NCBI GenBank assembly: GCA_019359495.1
Contig: JAHHHF010000083.1
Coordinates: 62,001-126,000 of the forward strand
DNA length: 64,000 bases
Source of the DNA: Goleter apudmare HA4340-LM2
Lineage (GTDB): Bacteria; Cyanobacteriota; Cyanobacteriia; Cyanobacteriales; Nostocaceae
Direction of reading: 5' to 3'
The notes below the pieces were generated by a model. That model had not been told where the DNA came from, did not search any database, and saw only the letters and a program-made list of their open reading frames with translations. Position numbers and translations under genes: made by a program. The first letter of the stretch is position 1. Each line of letters opens with the position of its first letter. Positions 16,406 through 24,669 of the stretch are shown here, in pieces.

Positions 16406-16873
16406 TTACGTCTTTTCAAATATTTCTGCCAATTTCTTGATTGTTTCTGCTGCTAAATGCTGGATTTCCAGATCGTACACATCACTGGCATTCTCATAAA
16501 CTCTTATACTCATCACTCTCCCCGCCAAAAAGTTACTCAAACCATTAATTTGGTCTTCTTGAGGGAAATTCCAGTATTTTTCTAATTTAGTAGCAATTTC
16601 CGCAACATCTTTATCTGGTAGCTGTTTTCTTAACCTCACAGCTAGCCAGTCATCAGTTTGTAGAAAAGTTGTTACTAACTCTACAAAACTTCGTTGCTCC
16701 TCTTCGTCTTCCCCCCACTTTTCCAACCAATCTCCGTCTACATCTTCAAAATATAAATGAGCAGCCTCTAACCCATATTTCAGTATGTCATCCTGTAGTT
16801 TCCGAGCTGCTGCTAAATGCTGACGAAATCTCTCTAATTTTTGTAGACGGTCAGTTGGTGTGCCGTTAACCAT
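16406..16873 (-). CDS. 155-aa protein with a domain shared with the nearby antitoxin
   Basis: An acidic soluble protein of 155 residues. Residues 1-62 contain a helical stretch and the motif HLYFEDVDGDWLEKWGEDEE. Residues 65-155 match the C-terminal extension of the XRE antitoxin (21362-22075): FLQTDDWLAVRLRKQL against LLESDDLVAVKVRERL, VAEIATKLEK against IPEIAIELEK, then ED-I, N-L-G and LA-E---KLA-I. A disrupted paralog of the whole protein lies at 20973-21347. It is the last gene in the minus-strand CHAT cluster, 61 bases after the 231-aa gene. Function unknown; an adaptor or inhibitor domain is possible. The ATG at 16873 is conserved in position with the pseudogene copy. Confidence 0.72.
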   Translation of the reverse strand: MVNGTPTDRLQKLERFRQHLAAARKLQDDILKYGLEAAHLYFEDVDGDWLEKWGEDEEEQRSFVELVTTFLQTDDWLAVRLRKQLPDKDVAEIATKLEKYWNFPQEDQINGLSNFLAGRVMSIRVYENASDVYDLEIQHLAAETIKKLAEIFEKT

Positions 16874-16934
16874 AATGACTCACTTTGATAAATGATGTTG
16901 CTCTACAAACCCAATTCATGAAAGTATCCGACAA

Positions 16935-17630
16935 CTAGAGATTAAATTTTAAATAAATACCTGTGTTGAGATGATCACCGTTATATAGTGTTAAGTTCAC
17001 CATCTGAGTCATAAAATCTTTTGCACCAGGAGTGTAATTTAAAAACAATCCTCTATCTATTTGCCAAAAACGCAGAGTAACTTCCCAATTGTGAGATTTT
17101 TCTGGAGAGAATTCTTGAGAGACACTGGTAAGTTGAGTGCAAAGCGGTTTCTCTTGCCTGCTACTGATAATTATATCAGTTGCCATCGACAGGTCTGCAA
17201 CATAACGTTGTACAACTGTACCACCACGCTGCCTAATCAAATTAGCCAGAGAGTCAATTAATTTTGTGTCCTCCTGATGGAATTCTCCGGACATTAGTTT
17301 TTGTCTCCAAATATAAAATTTGGGATCATGTTCATTTAACCATTGGGGAAATAATTGAGTGTACCAATATTTTTCTGTCGGTGTCATTTCCTCATAAGCT
17401 TGCGATTCTCCTGCTTCAGCAGCCAGGCTTTTAATATCCAGCCAAGTTTCCGCATCCGTGATAATTTGTTGCAAAAATAGAATGACAAATCTTTTAGCAG
17501 TCAGGGAACCTGTTTTAACATCTTTAACCCAGCGATTTATTTCTGTTAATCTTTTCGCTAAATTAGGGTCGATAACAGACGCTTCCTCTATGAGTAATTT
17601 TAGTTTATTCTTAATTTCTTGAGCTTGCAA
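16935..17630 (-). CDS. Unknown 231-aa protein in the CHAT cluster
   Basis: A soluble 231-residue protein with no recognised domain. The N-terminal 80 residues are helical and charged (IKNKLKLLIEEASVIDPNLA). The C-terminal part contains RYVADLSMATDIIIS and a beta-like end (EVTLRFWQIDRGLFLNYTPG). No signal peptide or membrane segment. It sits between the CHAT protease gene (117 bases upstream) and the 155-aa gene, on the same strand, so the three may be co-transcribed. By position it could be a substrate or partner of the protease, but nothing in the sequence proves this. Confidence 0.65.
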   Translation of the reverse strand: MQAQEIKNKLKLLIEEASVIDPNLAKRLTEINRWVKDVKTGSLTAKRFVILFLQQIITDAETWLDIKSLAAEAGESQAYEEMTPTEKYWYTQLFPQWLNEHDPKFYIWRQKLMSGEFHQEDTKLIDSLANLIRQRGGTVVQRYVADLSMATDIIISSRQEKPLCTQLTSVSQEFSPEKSHNWEVTLRFWQIDRGLFLNYTPGAKDFMTQMVNLTLYNGDHLNTGIYLKFNL

Positions 17631-17747
17631 ACAATGATCAACCTTATGGATGGTGTGGCTTCAGGAATTAAAGATAATTTTATAGCATTATCAATACCAA
17701 ACCTGTATAAACGCAAAATTTTACGTCACTCTCCAGCAAAACACCCC

Positions 17748-20666
17748 TCATCGTAAACCTTGGCAGATAAAAGCAGACCAGTATCGCGGGTGTGAAAAGG
17801 GAAACTTTTCAGTGGAAGTTTCGGTTTGTTGAATTAATCTATTGACTCTGGCGTACATATTGTATTCACGCTCCCATTCTCGATATTCTACAGAACCACG
17901 GCTGTATTGTTTTCTACTTTGTATTAGTTGCTTTTCCCTCGCCTCTATTTCTGGAAAAATTTCTTTGCAATCCTGTTTCCTCAAGTTGCGTAAGTTCATT
18001 TGTGCTTGCTGTAAAGCTTTGGAACAGCTTTTACCTTGTTTTCTGTGTTGGTAGTAAAAGATGGATAATATAGCTGTAGCCAGATCATCTACTTTCCACA
18101 GAGTACTGACAACACTTCTTGCACCTGCACACAAAAAGCCCGTAGATAGGGTAAGAATGTCATCAGTCAGGGAAGTAGTACCTAAATTTGTCTCACAGCA
18201 GGACAGAAAAATATCCCAAAGATTAGGTAAACGCCATCCTGGCGTCATCAATTGCCCTAATGTAATATTGCCATCGCCTAATTGCAAATAAGATTCGAGT
18301 GGATTGTCAAGACGGGATGCAGCATGATGACAGCAGTGAAGTACCTGGACTTGTTCAGCTAGCTGGCGATATCTAGCTTTAGTGGCTTGATTACTACCTC
18401 TAAGCCTTTGAACGCTGGGGATTTCGTACAATTTAGCAAGCTGTTCACCTTCAAAACTGGCACAGGGTAAATCATCTGTGGCATTTTCTACAATGCCGTA
18501 TGAGCGATCGCTGCTTTCTATCTTGTCTCGTTGTTGACAAAATTCCAAGATTTGGCAGCTAGGAGTATAGCGAATGAGAAACTTATCTCCTAGATATTGA
18601 TTATTAGCAATAGGTAAAGCCGCGAAGGGAATTTGGTGCAGTACCAAATGAGGTACTAAGATTAGTTCTTCTATATCTTCTAATTTTTGGGAAATTAGTT
18701 CAGGCAGTTGCAGGCGTTGAGCTAGTTCGCTGAGAATATGATTGATTTGGCTTCCCCATGTTTTGCGATCGCCTACATACACTAATAACCAATTCTCAAA
18801 AATCCAGTTTTGCAGCGTTTTTAGTCCTTGTCCGATGCAAGTGTGGAGGGTAATTTGGTTTTGTCGCAGGATAAAGATATGGGTGTCGTTATCGGTAGTG
18901 TAGAAACTGAGGATAGCGGTATTAGGCTGGTCGATCAGCTTTTGTATGGCTGAAAAATTAGGGGCGCTAACTTGAATCTCGCCAGCTAAAACGGGATCTA
19001 AGCGTCTGAGTTGTTCCCAAACTTGCTGTTTTTCTGTTTCTAAAGATGCGATCGCTTCGTTGTAAGCTTGGAATGCAGCGCGTGTTTGACTACGATTATC
19101 GTTGGATTTTGGGCGATCGCGTTCTCGATCAATTTGCTGTTGCAGTTCTTCATACTGCTGCAATAAATCTTTGACTGCTGGGGGAATTTCGCCGCTTTGG
19201 TACAAGTCGTTACTTGCCATTAAGTCTACCAGACGTTTAGAGCGCGATCGCTCGGCATATTCAAAAGCTTTTTCTATTTCACCCGCGTTGATGCAGGCTT
19301 GTACCATCTCTTGGTAAACATCAATCGCTGCTTCGAGAATTTCTTGGCGACGAAATTCAGAAGTTGCCCAAGTACGACTGGTTTCTACTGCTTCAATAGC
19401 TAGACTATATCCTTCGATAGCTTCTAACCAAAGTTTTGCATTTGTAGCAATTTCACCTAGTTGCTTAGAAGTTGTTAAGCACTCCAAAGGAAAGGCTGTA
19501 GCTGTGAAAATTTCTAGGGCTAACCGACAACAGGCGATCGCTTTATCAAGCTTACCTAAATGTGTGTAAGCAATAGCCAGATTACTTTGATTTTTTGCCC
19601 AATATTCAGGAAGACTATTGCGGGTAAAAACTTGGAAGGCTGCTTCATAATATTTAATTGCTCTATCCAAATTTTCTGCTTTGTTACCTATTATCCTTTG
19701 GCTATAGACAATACCCAAATTTTTTTGAGCCATTGCCCAATCCATAGGAAATGTCTCTTGAGTGTAGATTTCCAAAGCTGCTTCAAAAGCTGCGATCGCT
19801 CGTTCCTGATATTTCTTATGGTAGATATACGGCGATTTTAAATATGCTATTCCCAAATTGTTTTGGGTTATAGCCCATTCTCTAGGAAGTGCCTCCTTAG
19901 TATAAACTTGCAAGGCAGCTTTATAAGCTTCAATAGCTATTGTTAAATTTTCGACTGGATTACCTCTAATTCTCTCGCGGTAGGCGTTTGCCAAATTGAT
20001 TATTGTCTGTGCCCAATCATAAGGTAACGCCTCACAGGTGCGGACTTGTAGGGCTGCTTGAAAGCAACTGATCGCCATTTCTAAATTTTCTGCGCGATCG
20101 CCATGAATTCTTTCAACAAATATAGCACCTAACGTGTTGAGACTATTAGCCCATAATGTTGGAAAAGTTTCTTTTGTATAAACTGATAAAGCTGAACTAA
20201 GATAATGTAAAGCCTTGTCCAAATTTTCTGCTTTATCACCCTTAACCCTTTTAAGGAAAGCTTCTCCCAAGTTGTGTTTTAACTTTGCCCACTCTTTAGG
20301 AAATGATTGGCGTGTGTGAATTGATAACGCAGCTTTGAAAAGGCTAATTGCCTGTTCTAAATTCTCAGCTTTATCTCCATAAATACGGTCACAGTAAGCC
20401 CTTGCTAAGTTATTTTTTATTGTTGCCCACATTTCGGGCATATCTTCGCGTTTGATTATTTTTAAAGCTTCATGACAAGCTGATATTGCTTTTTCTATAT
20501 TCTCGTGTTTATATCCATATATCCGGCTAACATACACTAGACCAAGATTACATTGCATCTCTGCCCATACAAGTTTTGTCCAAGTTCCTTTTTGATGACT
20601 TATAAATTCAGCGCAAATTTCCCATCCGCTCACAGCAATTTCTAAATTGAATGCTCTGTTACCCAA
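17748..20666 (-). CDS. TPR-CHAT caspase-like protease (main frame)
   Basis: A 972-codon frame. Residues 1 to about 440 are at least nine TPR-like repeats of about 50 residues, each with the pattern (W)A--QNNLG-AY--RI-G--AENLE-AI--(Y/F)-AAL. A coiled segment (QQYEELQQQIDRERDRPKSN) follows, then a C-terminal CHAT domain (about 620-972). Candidate catalytic residues are His781 in LHCCHHAASR and Cys824 in LSCCETN, matching the His-Cys dyad of clan CD peptidases. TPR-CHAT proteins cleave partner proteins in bacterial immunity or cell-death systems. The listed start is TTG and unlikely to be real: the frame is open upstream without a start (FSEIINYFPLGNRAFNLE) and joins the fragment at 20711-20947 by a frameshift. 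Same strand as its unknown downstream genes. Confidence 0.85.
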   Translation of the reverse strand: MGNRAFNLEIAVSGWEICAEFISHQKGTWTKLVWAEMQCNLGLVYVSRIYGYKHENIEKAISACHEALKIIKREDMPEMWATIKNNLARAYCDRIYGDKAENLEQAISLFKAALSIHTRQSFPKEWAKLKHNLGEAFLKRVKGDKAENLDKALHYLSSALSVYTKETFPTLWANSLNTLGAIFVERIHGDRAENLEMAISCFQAALQVRTCEALPYDWAQTIINLANAYRERIRGNPVENLTIAIEAYKAALQVYTKEALPREWAITQNNLGIAYLKSPYIYHKKYQERAIAAFEAALEIYTQETFPMDWAMAQKNLGIVYSQRIIGNKAENLDRAIKYYEAAFQVFTRNSLPEYWAKNQSNLAIAYTHLGKLDKAIACCRLALEIFTATAFPLECLTTSKQLGEIATNAKLWLEAIEGYSLAIEAVETSRTWATSEFRRQEILEAAIDVYQEMVQACINAGEIEKAFEYAERSRSKRLVDLMASNDLYQSGEIPPAVKDLLQQYEELQQQIDRERDRPKSNDNRSQTRAAFQAYNEAIASLETEKQQVWEQLRRLDPVLAGEIQVSAPNFSAIQKLIDQPNTAILSFYTTDNDTHIFILRQNQITLHTCIGQGLKTLQNWIFENWLLVYVGDRKTWGSQINHILSELAQRLQLPELISQKLEDIEELILVPHLVLHQIPFAALPIANNQYLGDKFLIRYTPSCQILEFCQQRDKIESSDRSYGIVENATDDLPCASFEGEQLAKLYEIPSVQRLRGSNQATKARYRQLAEQVQVLHCCHHAASRLDNPLESYLQLGDGNITLGQLMTPGWRLPNLWDIFLSCCETNLGTTSLTDDILTLSTGFLCAGARSVVSTLWKVDDLATAILSIFYYQHRKQGKSCSKALQQAQMNLRNLRKQDCKEIFPEIEAREKQLIQSRKQYSRGSVEYREWEREYNMYARVNRLIQQTETSTEKFPFSHPRYWSAFICQGLR

Positions 20667-20710
20667 TGGAAAATAGTTAATAATCTCACTAAAGCAGCAA
20701 ACTCCTCTGA

Positions 20711-20947
20711 CTAAATAAAGTGCTTTCTATCAACTTTAGACAGAGTATTTGGCAGCCATTGCTGAAAATACTTAATAAATTTATAATTTAATTTATTTAA
20801 ATTTGCTTTTAAAAATGGGTATACCAACTCAGGTCTACGAATGTTTTTATAGCTTGCTTGTGATGCTTCTTTGAGAAAAAAATAAAATTCAGTGTTGCGA
20901 TTTTGTTGAAATTGTTCTTTTTTGGAATTACCGAAACCTTTTCCCAT
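20711..20947 (-). CDS. Frameshifted N-terminal piece of the TPR-CHAT gene
   Basis: A 78-codon frame starting at an ATG (20947) and ending TLSKVDRKHFI, stop. From memory of cyanobacterial TPR-CHAT proteins, the segment PELVYPFLKANLNKLNYKFI followed by FQQWLPNTL resembles their N-terminal region, which continues with a ...NFS..I..FPLGN(R/K)..NLE segment. Exactly such a segment (FSEIINYFPLGNRAFNLE) lies immediately downstream in another frame, without a stop back to about 20712. One inserted or deleted base near 20705-20715 would join them into one protein of about 1065 residues. It could also be a real small gene, or a sequencing error may be involved. Confidence 0.6.
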   Translation of the reverse strand: MGKGFGNSKKEQFQQNRNTEFYFFLKEASQASYKNIRRPELVYPFLKANLNKLNYKFIKYFQQWLPNTLSKVDRKHFI

Positions 20948-20972
20948 ATTGATTCAGCTAATATCTATTTAG

Positions 20973-21347
20973 GCTCACGGAAACATCATTTTGCAAAAAA
21001 TTAGTCACTAATTATAGAAGAATTTGCTGCCTATATTCGTCTTCTCCCCATGTTTCTAGCCAATCTCCATCAATATCATCACAATATAAATGTGTGGCTG
21101 CAAGCCGATACTTAATGATGTAATCCTGTAATTTTTGAGCAGCTTCTACAGCTTGTAAAAAGTTGTCGGGAGCATCCCAAATGTGTAAATTTATTTTTTA
21201 GTGCGGGCTTTGTAGTGCGGGCTTCTAGCCCGCTTCCTTTGCATTAGGGAGCAAGATGCTCCCACTACAAATTTTATTTTTGCAAAATTGGGATGCTCCC
21301 AAGTTGTCTAATCTCTGTTGATGCTCAGATTGTTTTTCCTGAACCAT
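20973..21347 (-). pseudogene. Paralog of the 155-aa gene, destroyed by MITE insertion, nonsense codon and truncation
   Basis: It starts at the ATG at 21347 (MVQEKQSEHQQRLDN), is interrupted by a 134-bp element, and resumes as FLQAVEAAQKLQDYIIKY, then LAATHLYCDDIDGDWLETWG. With the element and one 7-base target copy removed, the two parts join in frame and align without gaps to the first 60 residues of the 155-aa protein at 16406-16873. Further on, TAA (21014-21012) replaces a Glu codon; the frame then still reads LVTNFLQND before similarity ends near 20973, so the C-terminal domain is lost. The upstream bases AAAGTGAGT before the ATG are also shared with the intact copy. Confidence 0.85.
21168..21301. 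mobile_element. 134-bp MITE with terminal inverted repeats and a 7-bp target duplication
   Basis: The ends GGGAGCATCCCA (21168-21179) and TGGGATGCTCCC (21289-21300) are perfect inverted repeats. The element is flanked by direct copies of AGTTGTC (21161-21167 and 21302-21308). The core consists of GCGGGCTTCTAGCCCGC and GGGAGCAAGATGCTCCC palindromes. The same core occurs at about 3730-3850. There is no transposase, so mobilisation must be in trans. Its insertion point inside a coding frame is exactly defined by the 16406 paralog. Confidence 0.85.
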
Positions 21348-21361
21348 AAGAACTCACTTTG

Positions 21362-22075
21362 TCATCCTAAAATATCTGCCAACTTCTCTAGCAATTCCTC
21401 AGCTAAATCCAATAACTCAATTTCATCAATTTCATTACTGGTTCCGCGATTACTTTCTCCCACTACTAAACTACCTGTTAATACATTTTTTACAGCAAAA
21501 ATCCGGTCTTCTTCTTCAAATAAACTTAAACATTTTTCCAACTCTATAGCAATTTCTGGAATTGTCTTTGTATTTAAACGCTCTCTTACTTTCACAGCTA
21601 CCAAATCATCACTTTCCAGTAGTTTTACTAAAGCTGTTCTCACTCCATTATCTTGGCTAGCAAACTTATCAATCGCTGCACGAACATATTCCCGCACACT
21701 CATGTTTGCCGCTAATGCCTTTTGTGCAACTACATCTGGTACATCTACAAGCAGTACACCATCGTTATCGCTAGCTTGATATAAGTCATCACCTTGTTTG
21801 ATGACTACGAGTAAATCTGCACCCAATGTATGTAAATAGTGCAACACTGATTCCAATTCATGATCCTTTAAAGCTGATTCCAACTTGGACACTGCGGCTT
21901 GTTGCACGCCCAGTTTTTCCGCTAACTGCGCTTGAGTTAATCCGGCTTTGTTGCGTATTTCCCGCATGGCATCAGTAAGATAAAGACGCAGATACTCTAG
22001 CTTTCCTGCCAAAATCACCTCTGGATCTTCGCTGACTTTCTGCTGTAACCAAGCTTGAAAATTAGGCTTTTTCAT
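21362..22075 (-). CDS. XRE-family antitoxin with a 90-residue C-terminal extension (HigA-like)
   Basis: A 237-residue protein from the ATG at 22075, which has AGAGG four bases upstream. The listed GTG at 22096 adds seven residues without support. Residues of about 33-92 are an XRE helix-turn-helix (EIRNKAGLTQAQLAEKLGVQ then QAAVSKLE), as in HigA antitoxins that bind DNA and neutralise a RelE-fold toxin. Residues 100-145 are a linker with a possible small domain (SVREYVRAAIDKF). Residues 148-237 repeat the domain of the 155-aa protein at 16406. The start lies inside the last 14 bases of the toxin gene, so the pair is translationally coupled, toxin first. Usual HigA proteins are about 100 residues, so the extension is unusual. 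Confidence 0.82.
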   Translation of the reverse strand: MKKPNFQAWLQQKVSEDPEVILAGKLEYLRLYLTDAMREIRNKAGLTQAQLAEKLGVQQAAVSKLESALKDHELESVLHYLHTLGADLLVVIKQGDDLYQASDNDGVLLVDVPDVVAQKALAANMSVREYVRAAIDKFASQDNGVRTALVKLLESDDLVAVKVRERLNTKTIPEIAIELEKCLSLFEEEDRIFAVKNVLTGSLVVGESNRGTSNEIDEIELLDLAEELLEKLADILG

Positions 22076-22475
22076 GATTCCTCTGCTGCAATTCACGCAA
22101 TCTCACTCTTGCAGGTTCTTTGTCTCTCTCTTTGATAGCGTCGTTGTATTTCTTCATAAAGGCGTACAGCACCACAAACCTTTGAGGAGTGACAGCCGTT
22201 AAGATAAACCGTGGATTATGTTCGCTCTTAGTCATCCGTAACTCATACAGGCCATCTTCCAACTTCTCAAAGATGCCGCTTGTAAGTGATGCGAGTCCTT
22301 TGTTGCACAGGTAGCCTAGGTTAACTTGCAAACGCCTGGTTTCGGAAGCACTCAATAATGGCTTTGGTGGATTTTCTGGTTGTTCCTCTTTGGGAATCAT
22401 CCTCATGAAAAAAGCAAGTAAATCTTTGGGTATTTTCTCATTGACATCTTGATAAAGTTCCCAAGTCCAGGCCAC
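22062..22475 (-). CDS. HigB/RelE-fold toxin of a type II toxin-antitoxin pair
   Basis: A 137-residue basic soluble protein. The C-terminal half has the signature of the HigB/Gp49-type family: LEDGLYELRMTKSEHNPRFI, then RFVVLYAFMKKYNDAIKERD, ending in an Arg-rich helix. Toxins of this fold usually cleave mRNA on the ribosome; that is family knowledge, not shown here. The GTG at 22475 is the only plausible start. The gene overlaps the antitoxin by 14 bases, in the toxin-first order typical of higBA. Two identical palindromes lie 21-64 bases upstream and probably mediate autorepression. The N-terminal 70 residues (KIPKDLLAFFMRMIPKEEQP) extend beyond the minimal toxin. Confidence 0.8.
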   Translation of the reverse strand: MAWTWELYQDVNEKIPKDLLAFFMRMIPKEEQPENPPKPLLSASETRRLQVNLGYLCNKGLASLTSGIFEKLEDGLYELRMTKSEHNPRFILTAVTPQRFVVLYAFMKKYNDAIKERDKEPARVRLRELQQRNHEKA

Positions 22476-22495
22476 TTCCTACCTCACAATATATT

Positions 22496-22539
22496 ATTCC
22501 TTATAAGGAATGTCAAGCGTATTATTCCTTATAAGGAAT
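22496..22539 (-). promoter_or_regulatory. Twin palindromic operator upstream of the toxin-antitoxin operon
   Basis: The perfect 16-base palindrome ATTCCTTATAAGGAAT occurs at 22496-22511 and again at 22524-22539, 28 bases apart (close to an integral number of helical turns). The nearest edge is 21 bases from the toxin start. Such paired sites upstream of a toxin-antitoxin operon are typical antitoxin-dimer operators and probably overlap the promoter. Confidence 0.8.
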
Positions 22540-22623
22540 ATCATATTGAATAAGTGAGAGCAAGTAAGATAATAAAAGGTAGAGTGATAAAAATGGTGCG
22601 TTAGGCAAAGCCATAACGCACCC

Positions 22624-22757
22624 TACTGGCGTGTCTAAGCTAATTTTGTGTATTAGCAATCTTTTGTAGTACGGGCATCTTGCCCGTTCTAATTAGCGGG
22701 CAAGATGCCCGCACCACAAGAAAATTTTTTGCATCATTTTAGGCTTGTCAGTCCACT
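22624..22757. repeat. MITE-like repeat, family TGGCGTGTCTAAGC
   Basis: Nearly identical to the inner element of 6935-7068: it starts TACTGGCGTGTCTAAGCTAA, has the palindromic core GCGGGCAAGATGCCCGC, and ends GGCTTGTCAGTCCACTA. Just left is an AACGCACCCTA repeat. It fills the space between the toxin operon and the 3' end of lysS. Confidence 0.65.
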
Positions 22758-22780
22758 ACTGTTGAATGGGACTTACTATC

Positions 22781-24466
22781 TCAACTCAATTGTTCATACT
22801 TAAATTTCCCTTTAATAAACTTGTTAAAATATTGACCTTTAGACGGTGCATTGTCTAAGTCTTCCTTGACACTAGGAGGTACTTTGAAATACTCGTAAAC
22901 ACTTCCACTATCAAATTCAATAGTCAGTGTTTGAGTTTTTGGATCGTAGCTAAATTCCTTAATAACACTGCCTTCAGGTTTGAGGAGGGGGAAAGCGATC
23001 GCATCCCGAATACTGGCACAATCTGTTAATAACATCACCAAGCGATCAATCCCAATCCCTAAACCACCAGTGGGCGGCATACCATATTCTAGGGCTGTCA
23101 AAAAGTCTTCGTCTACGCCTTGGGCTTCCAAATCACCGGCGGCTTTTTTGGCAGCTTGGGCTTCTAAACGTTGTCTTTGATCAATCGGATCGGTAAGTTC
23201 TGAGAAGCTATTAGCAGTTTCTCGCCCCACGATAAATAACTCAAATCGTTCTACCAAACCAGGTTTAGAACGATGCGGTTTTGCTAAAGGTGAAATTTCT
23301 ACAGGATAATCAATCACAAAGGTAGGTTGAATTAATGTAGTTTCTACCTTTTCTTCAAAAGCCAAATTGAGTAGCTTACCTATAGATTGGGCTGCATCTA
23401 CACCAGGAATCCCCGCATTTTTACTTGCTATTTTTGCCTCCTCCAAGGTTGAAAAAGAATTGAAATCCAAGCCTGTAGATTCTTTCACTAAATCGTGCAT
23501 TGTCACCCGTCGCCAAGGGGGTGTTAAATCTACAGTTTGCCCTTGATAGGTAATTTCTAGTGTGTCGAGTACTTCTTGGGCGACAGTGGTAATAATCCCT
23601 TCTGTCAGCGCCATCATATCGTTGTAGTCGGCGTAGGCTTGGTAAACTTCAATCGAGGTAAATTCAGGATTATGGCGGGTGGAAACTCCTTCATTACGGA
23701 AAATCCGCCCTAATTCAAACACCTTTTCAAAACCACCGACAATCAACCGCTTGAGATGGAGTTCTGTGGCAATTCGCAGATACAACTCCATTTCTAAGGT
23801 GTTGTGGTAAGTGACAAATGGACGTGCATCTGCACCGCCTGCTTCACTCTGCAAAACTGGCGTTTCAATTTCCAGAAAATCCCGTTGTTCCAAATAGCGA
23901 CGAATACCCGCCGTAATTTGAGCACGACGGCGGAAGTTTTGGCGCACTTCCGGGTTGACAATCAAGTCAACGTAGCGCTGACGGTAGCGCTTGGCGACAT
24001 CCGTCAACCCATGCCATTTGTCTGGTAGGGGCAGCAGAGATTTAGTCAGAATAGTATATTGTTTGACGTAAACTGATAATTCGCCCTTTTCAGTCCGTTT
24101 AATCGTCCCTTTGACCCCTAATATATCGCCTGCATCAGTGAGTTGCTTAATATGGTTGAAGGCTTCAGCATCAATATCTGCCATGCCTTCCTGGATGCGA
24201 TTTTTCTCTAAATAAATCTGAATTGTGCCTGTTTCATCTTGCAAAGTGAAGAAAGCCAGTTTACCAAAGACGCGGCGCGCCATAATGCGTCCGGCGATCG
24301 CAACTTCTAATTCAACTTCTTCGCCACTGGGTAAATCAGCAAATTTTTCTTGTAGTTGTGCTGCTTGATGGGTAGATTCCCAACGATAGGCATATGGATT
24401 AAAACCTAGCTGTTTGATTTGTTCTACTTTTTCCAGCCTAGCGGCACGGATATCTTCTTCCGCCAT
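22781..24466 (-). CDS. lysS: Lysyl-tRNA synthetase, class II, with C-terminal KTSC domain
   Basis: The enzyme charges tRNA-Lys with lysine in the cytoplasm. From the ATG at 24466 it has 561 residues. The OB-fold anticodon-binding domain (about 50-155) contains [20 protein letters not shown]. The class II core follows, with motif 2 [20 protein letters not shown] and motif 3 [12 protein letters not shown]. Typical bacterial LysRS stops soon after motif 3, at about 500 residues. Here a further 60-residue module starts at [20 protein letters not shown] and includes [11 protein letters not shown] with the conserved Y-x-Y (YEY), the KTSC domain known at the C-terminus of some lysyl-tRNA synthetases and suspected to bind RNA. 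The GTG two codons upstream of the ATG is less likely. Monocistronic. Confidence 0.96.
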   Translation of the reverse strand: MAEEDIRAARLEKVEQIKQLGFNPYAYRWESTHQAAQLQEKFADLPSGEEVELEVAIAGRIMARRVFGKLAFFTLQDETGTIQIYLEKNRIQEGMADIDAEAFNHIKQLTDAGDILGVKGTIKRTEKGELSVYVKQYTILTKSLLPLPDKWHGLTDVAKRYRQRYVDLIVNPEVRQNFRRRAQITAGIRRYLEQRDFLEIETPVLQSEAGGADARPFVTYHNTLEMELYLRIATELHLKRLIVGGFEKVFELGRIFRNEGVSTRHNPEFTSIEVYQAYADYNDMMALTEGIITTVAQEVLDTLEITYQGQTVDLTPPWRRVTMHDLVKESTGLDFNSFSTLEEAKIASKNAGIPGVDAAQSIGKLLNLAFEEKVETTLIQPTFVIDYPVEISPLAKPHRSKPGLVERFELFIVGRETANSFSELTDPIDQRQRLEAQAAKKAAGDLEAQGVDEDFLTALEYGMPPTGGLGIGIDRLVMLLTDCASIRDAIAFPLLKPEGSVIKEFSYDPKTQTLTIEFDSGSVYEYFKVPPSVKEDLDNAPSKGQYFNKFIKGKFKYEQLS

Positions 24467-24669
24467 GATCACGAACTAAAGAGGGCAAGATTAATTATAG
24501 ATGCTGCGCTCCAATCGGGTGATTAACTGCAATCTTGTCAAAAAAATTAATGTAGATGCGATCGCCAAAGAATTTATTTTGAGATCAGGGTATAAAATTT
24601 TCTGGGACAAAGCCTGTCATCATTAAAGCGATCGCTTCTACTCAAAATTTCGCAGTACCATTGAACCTT

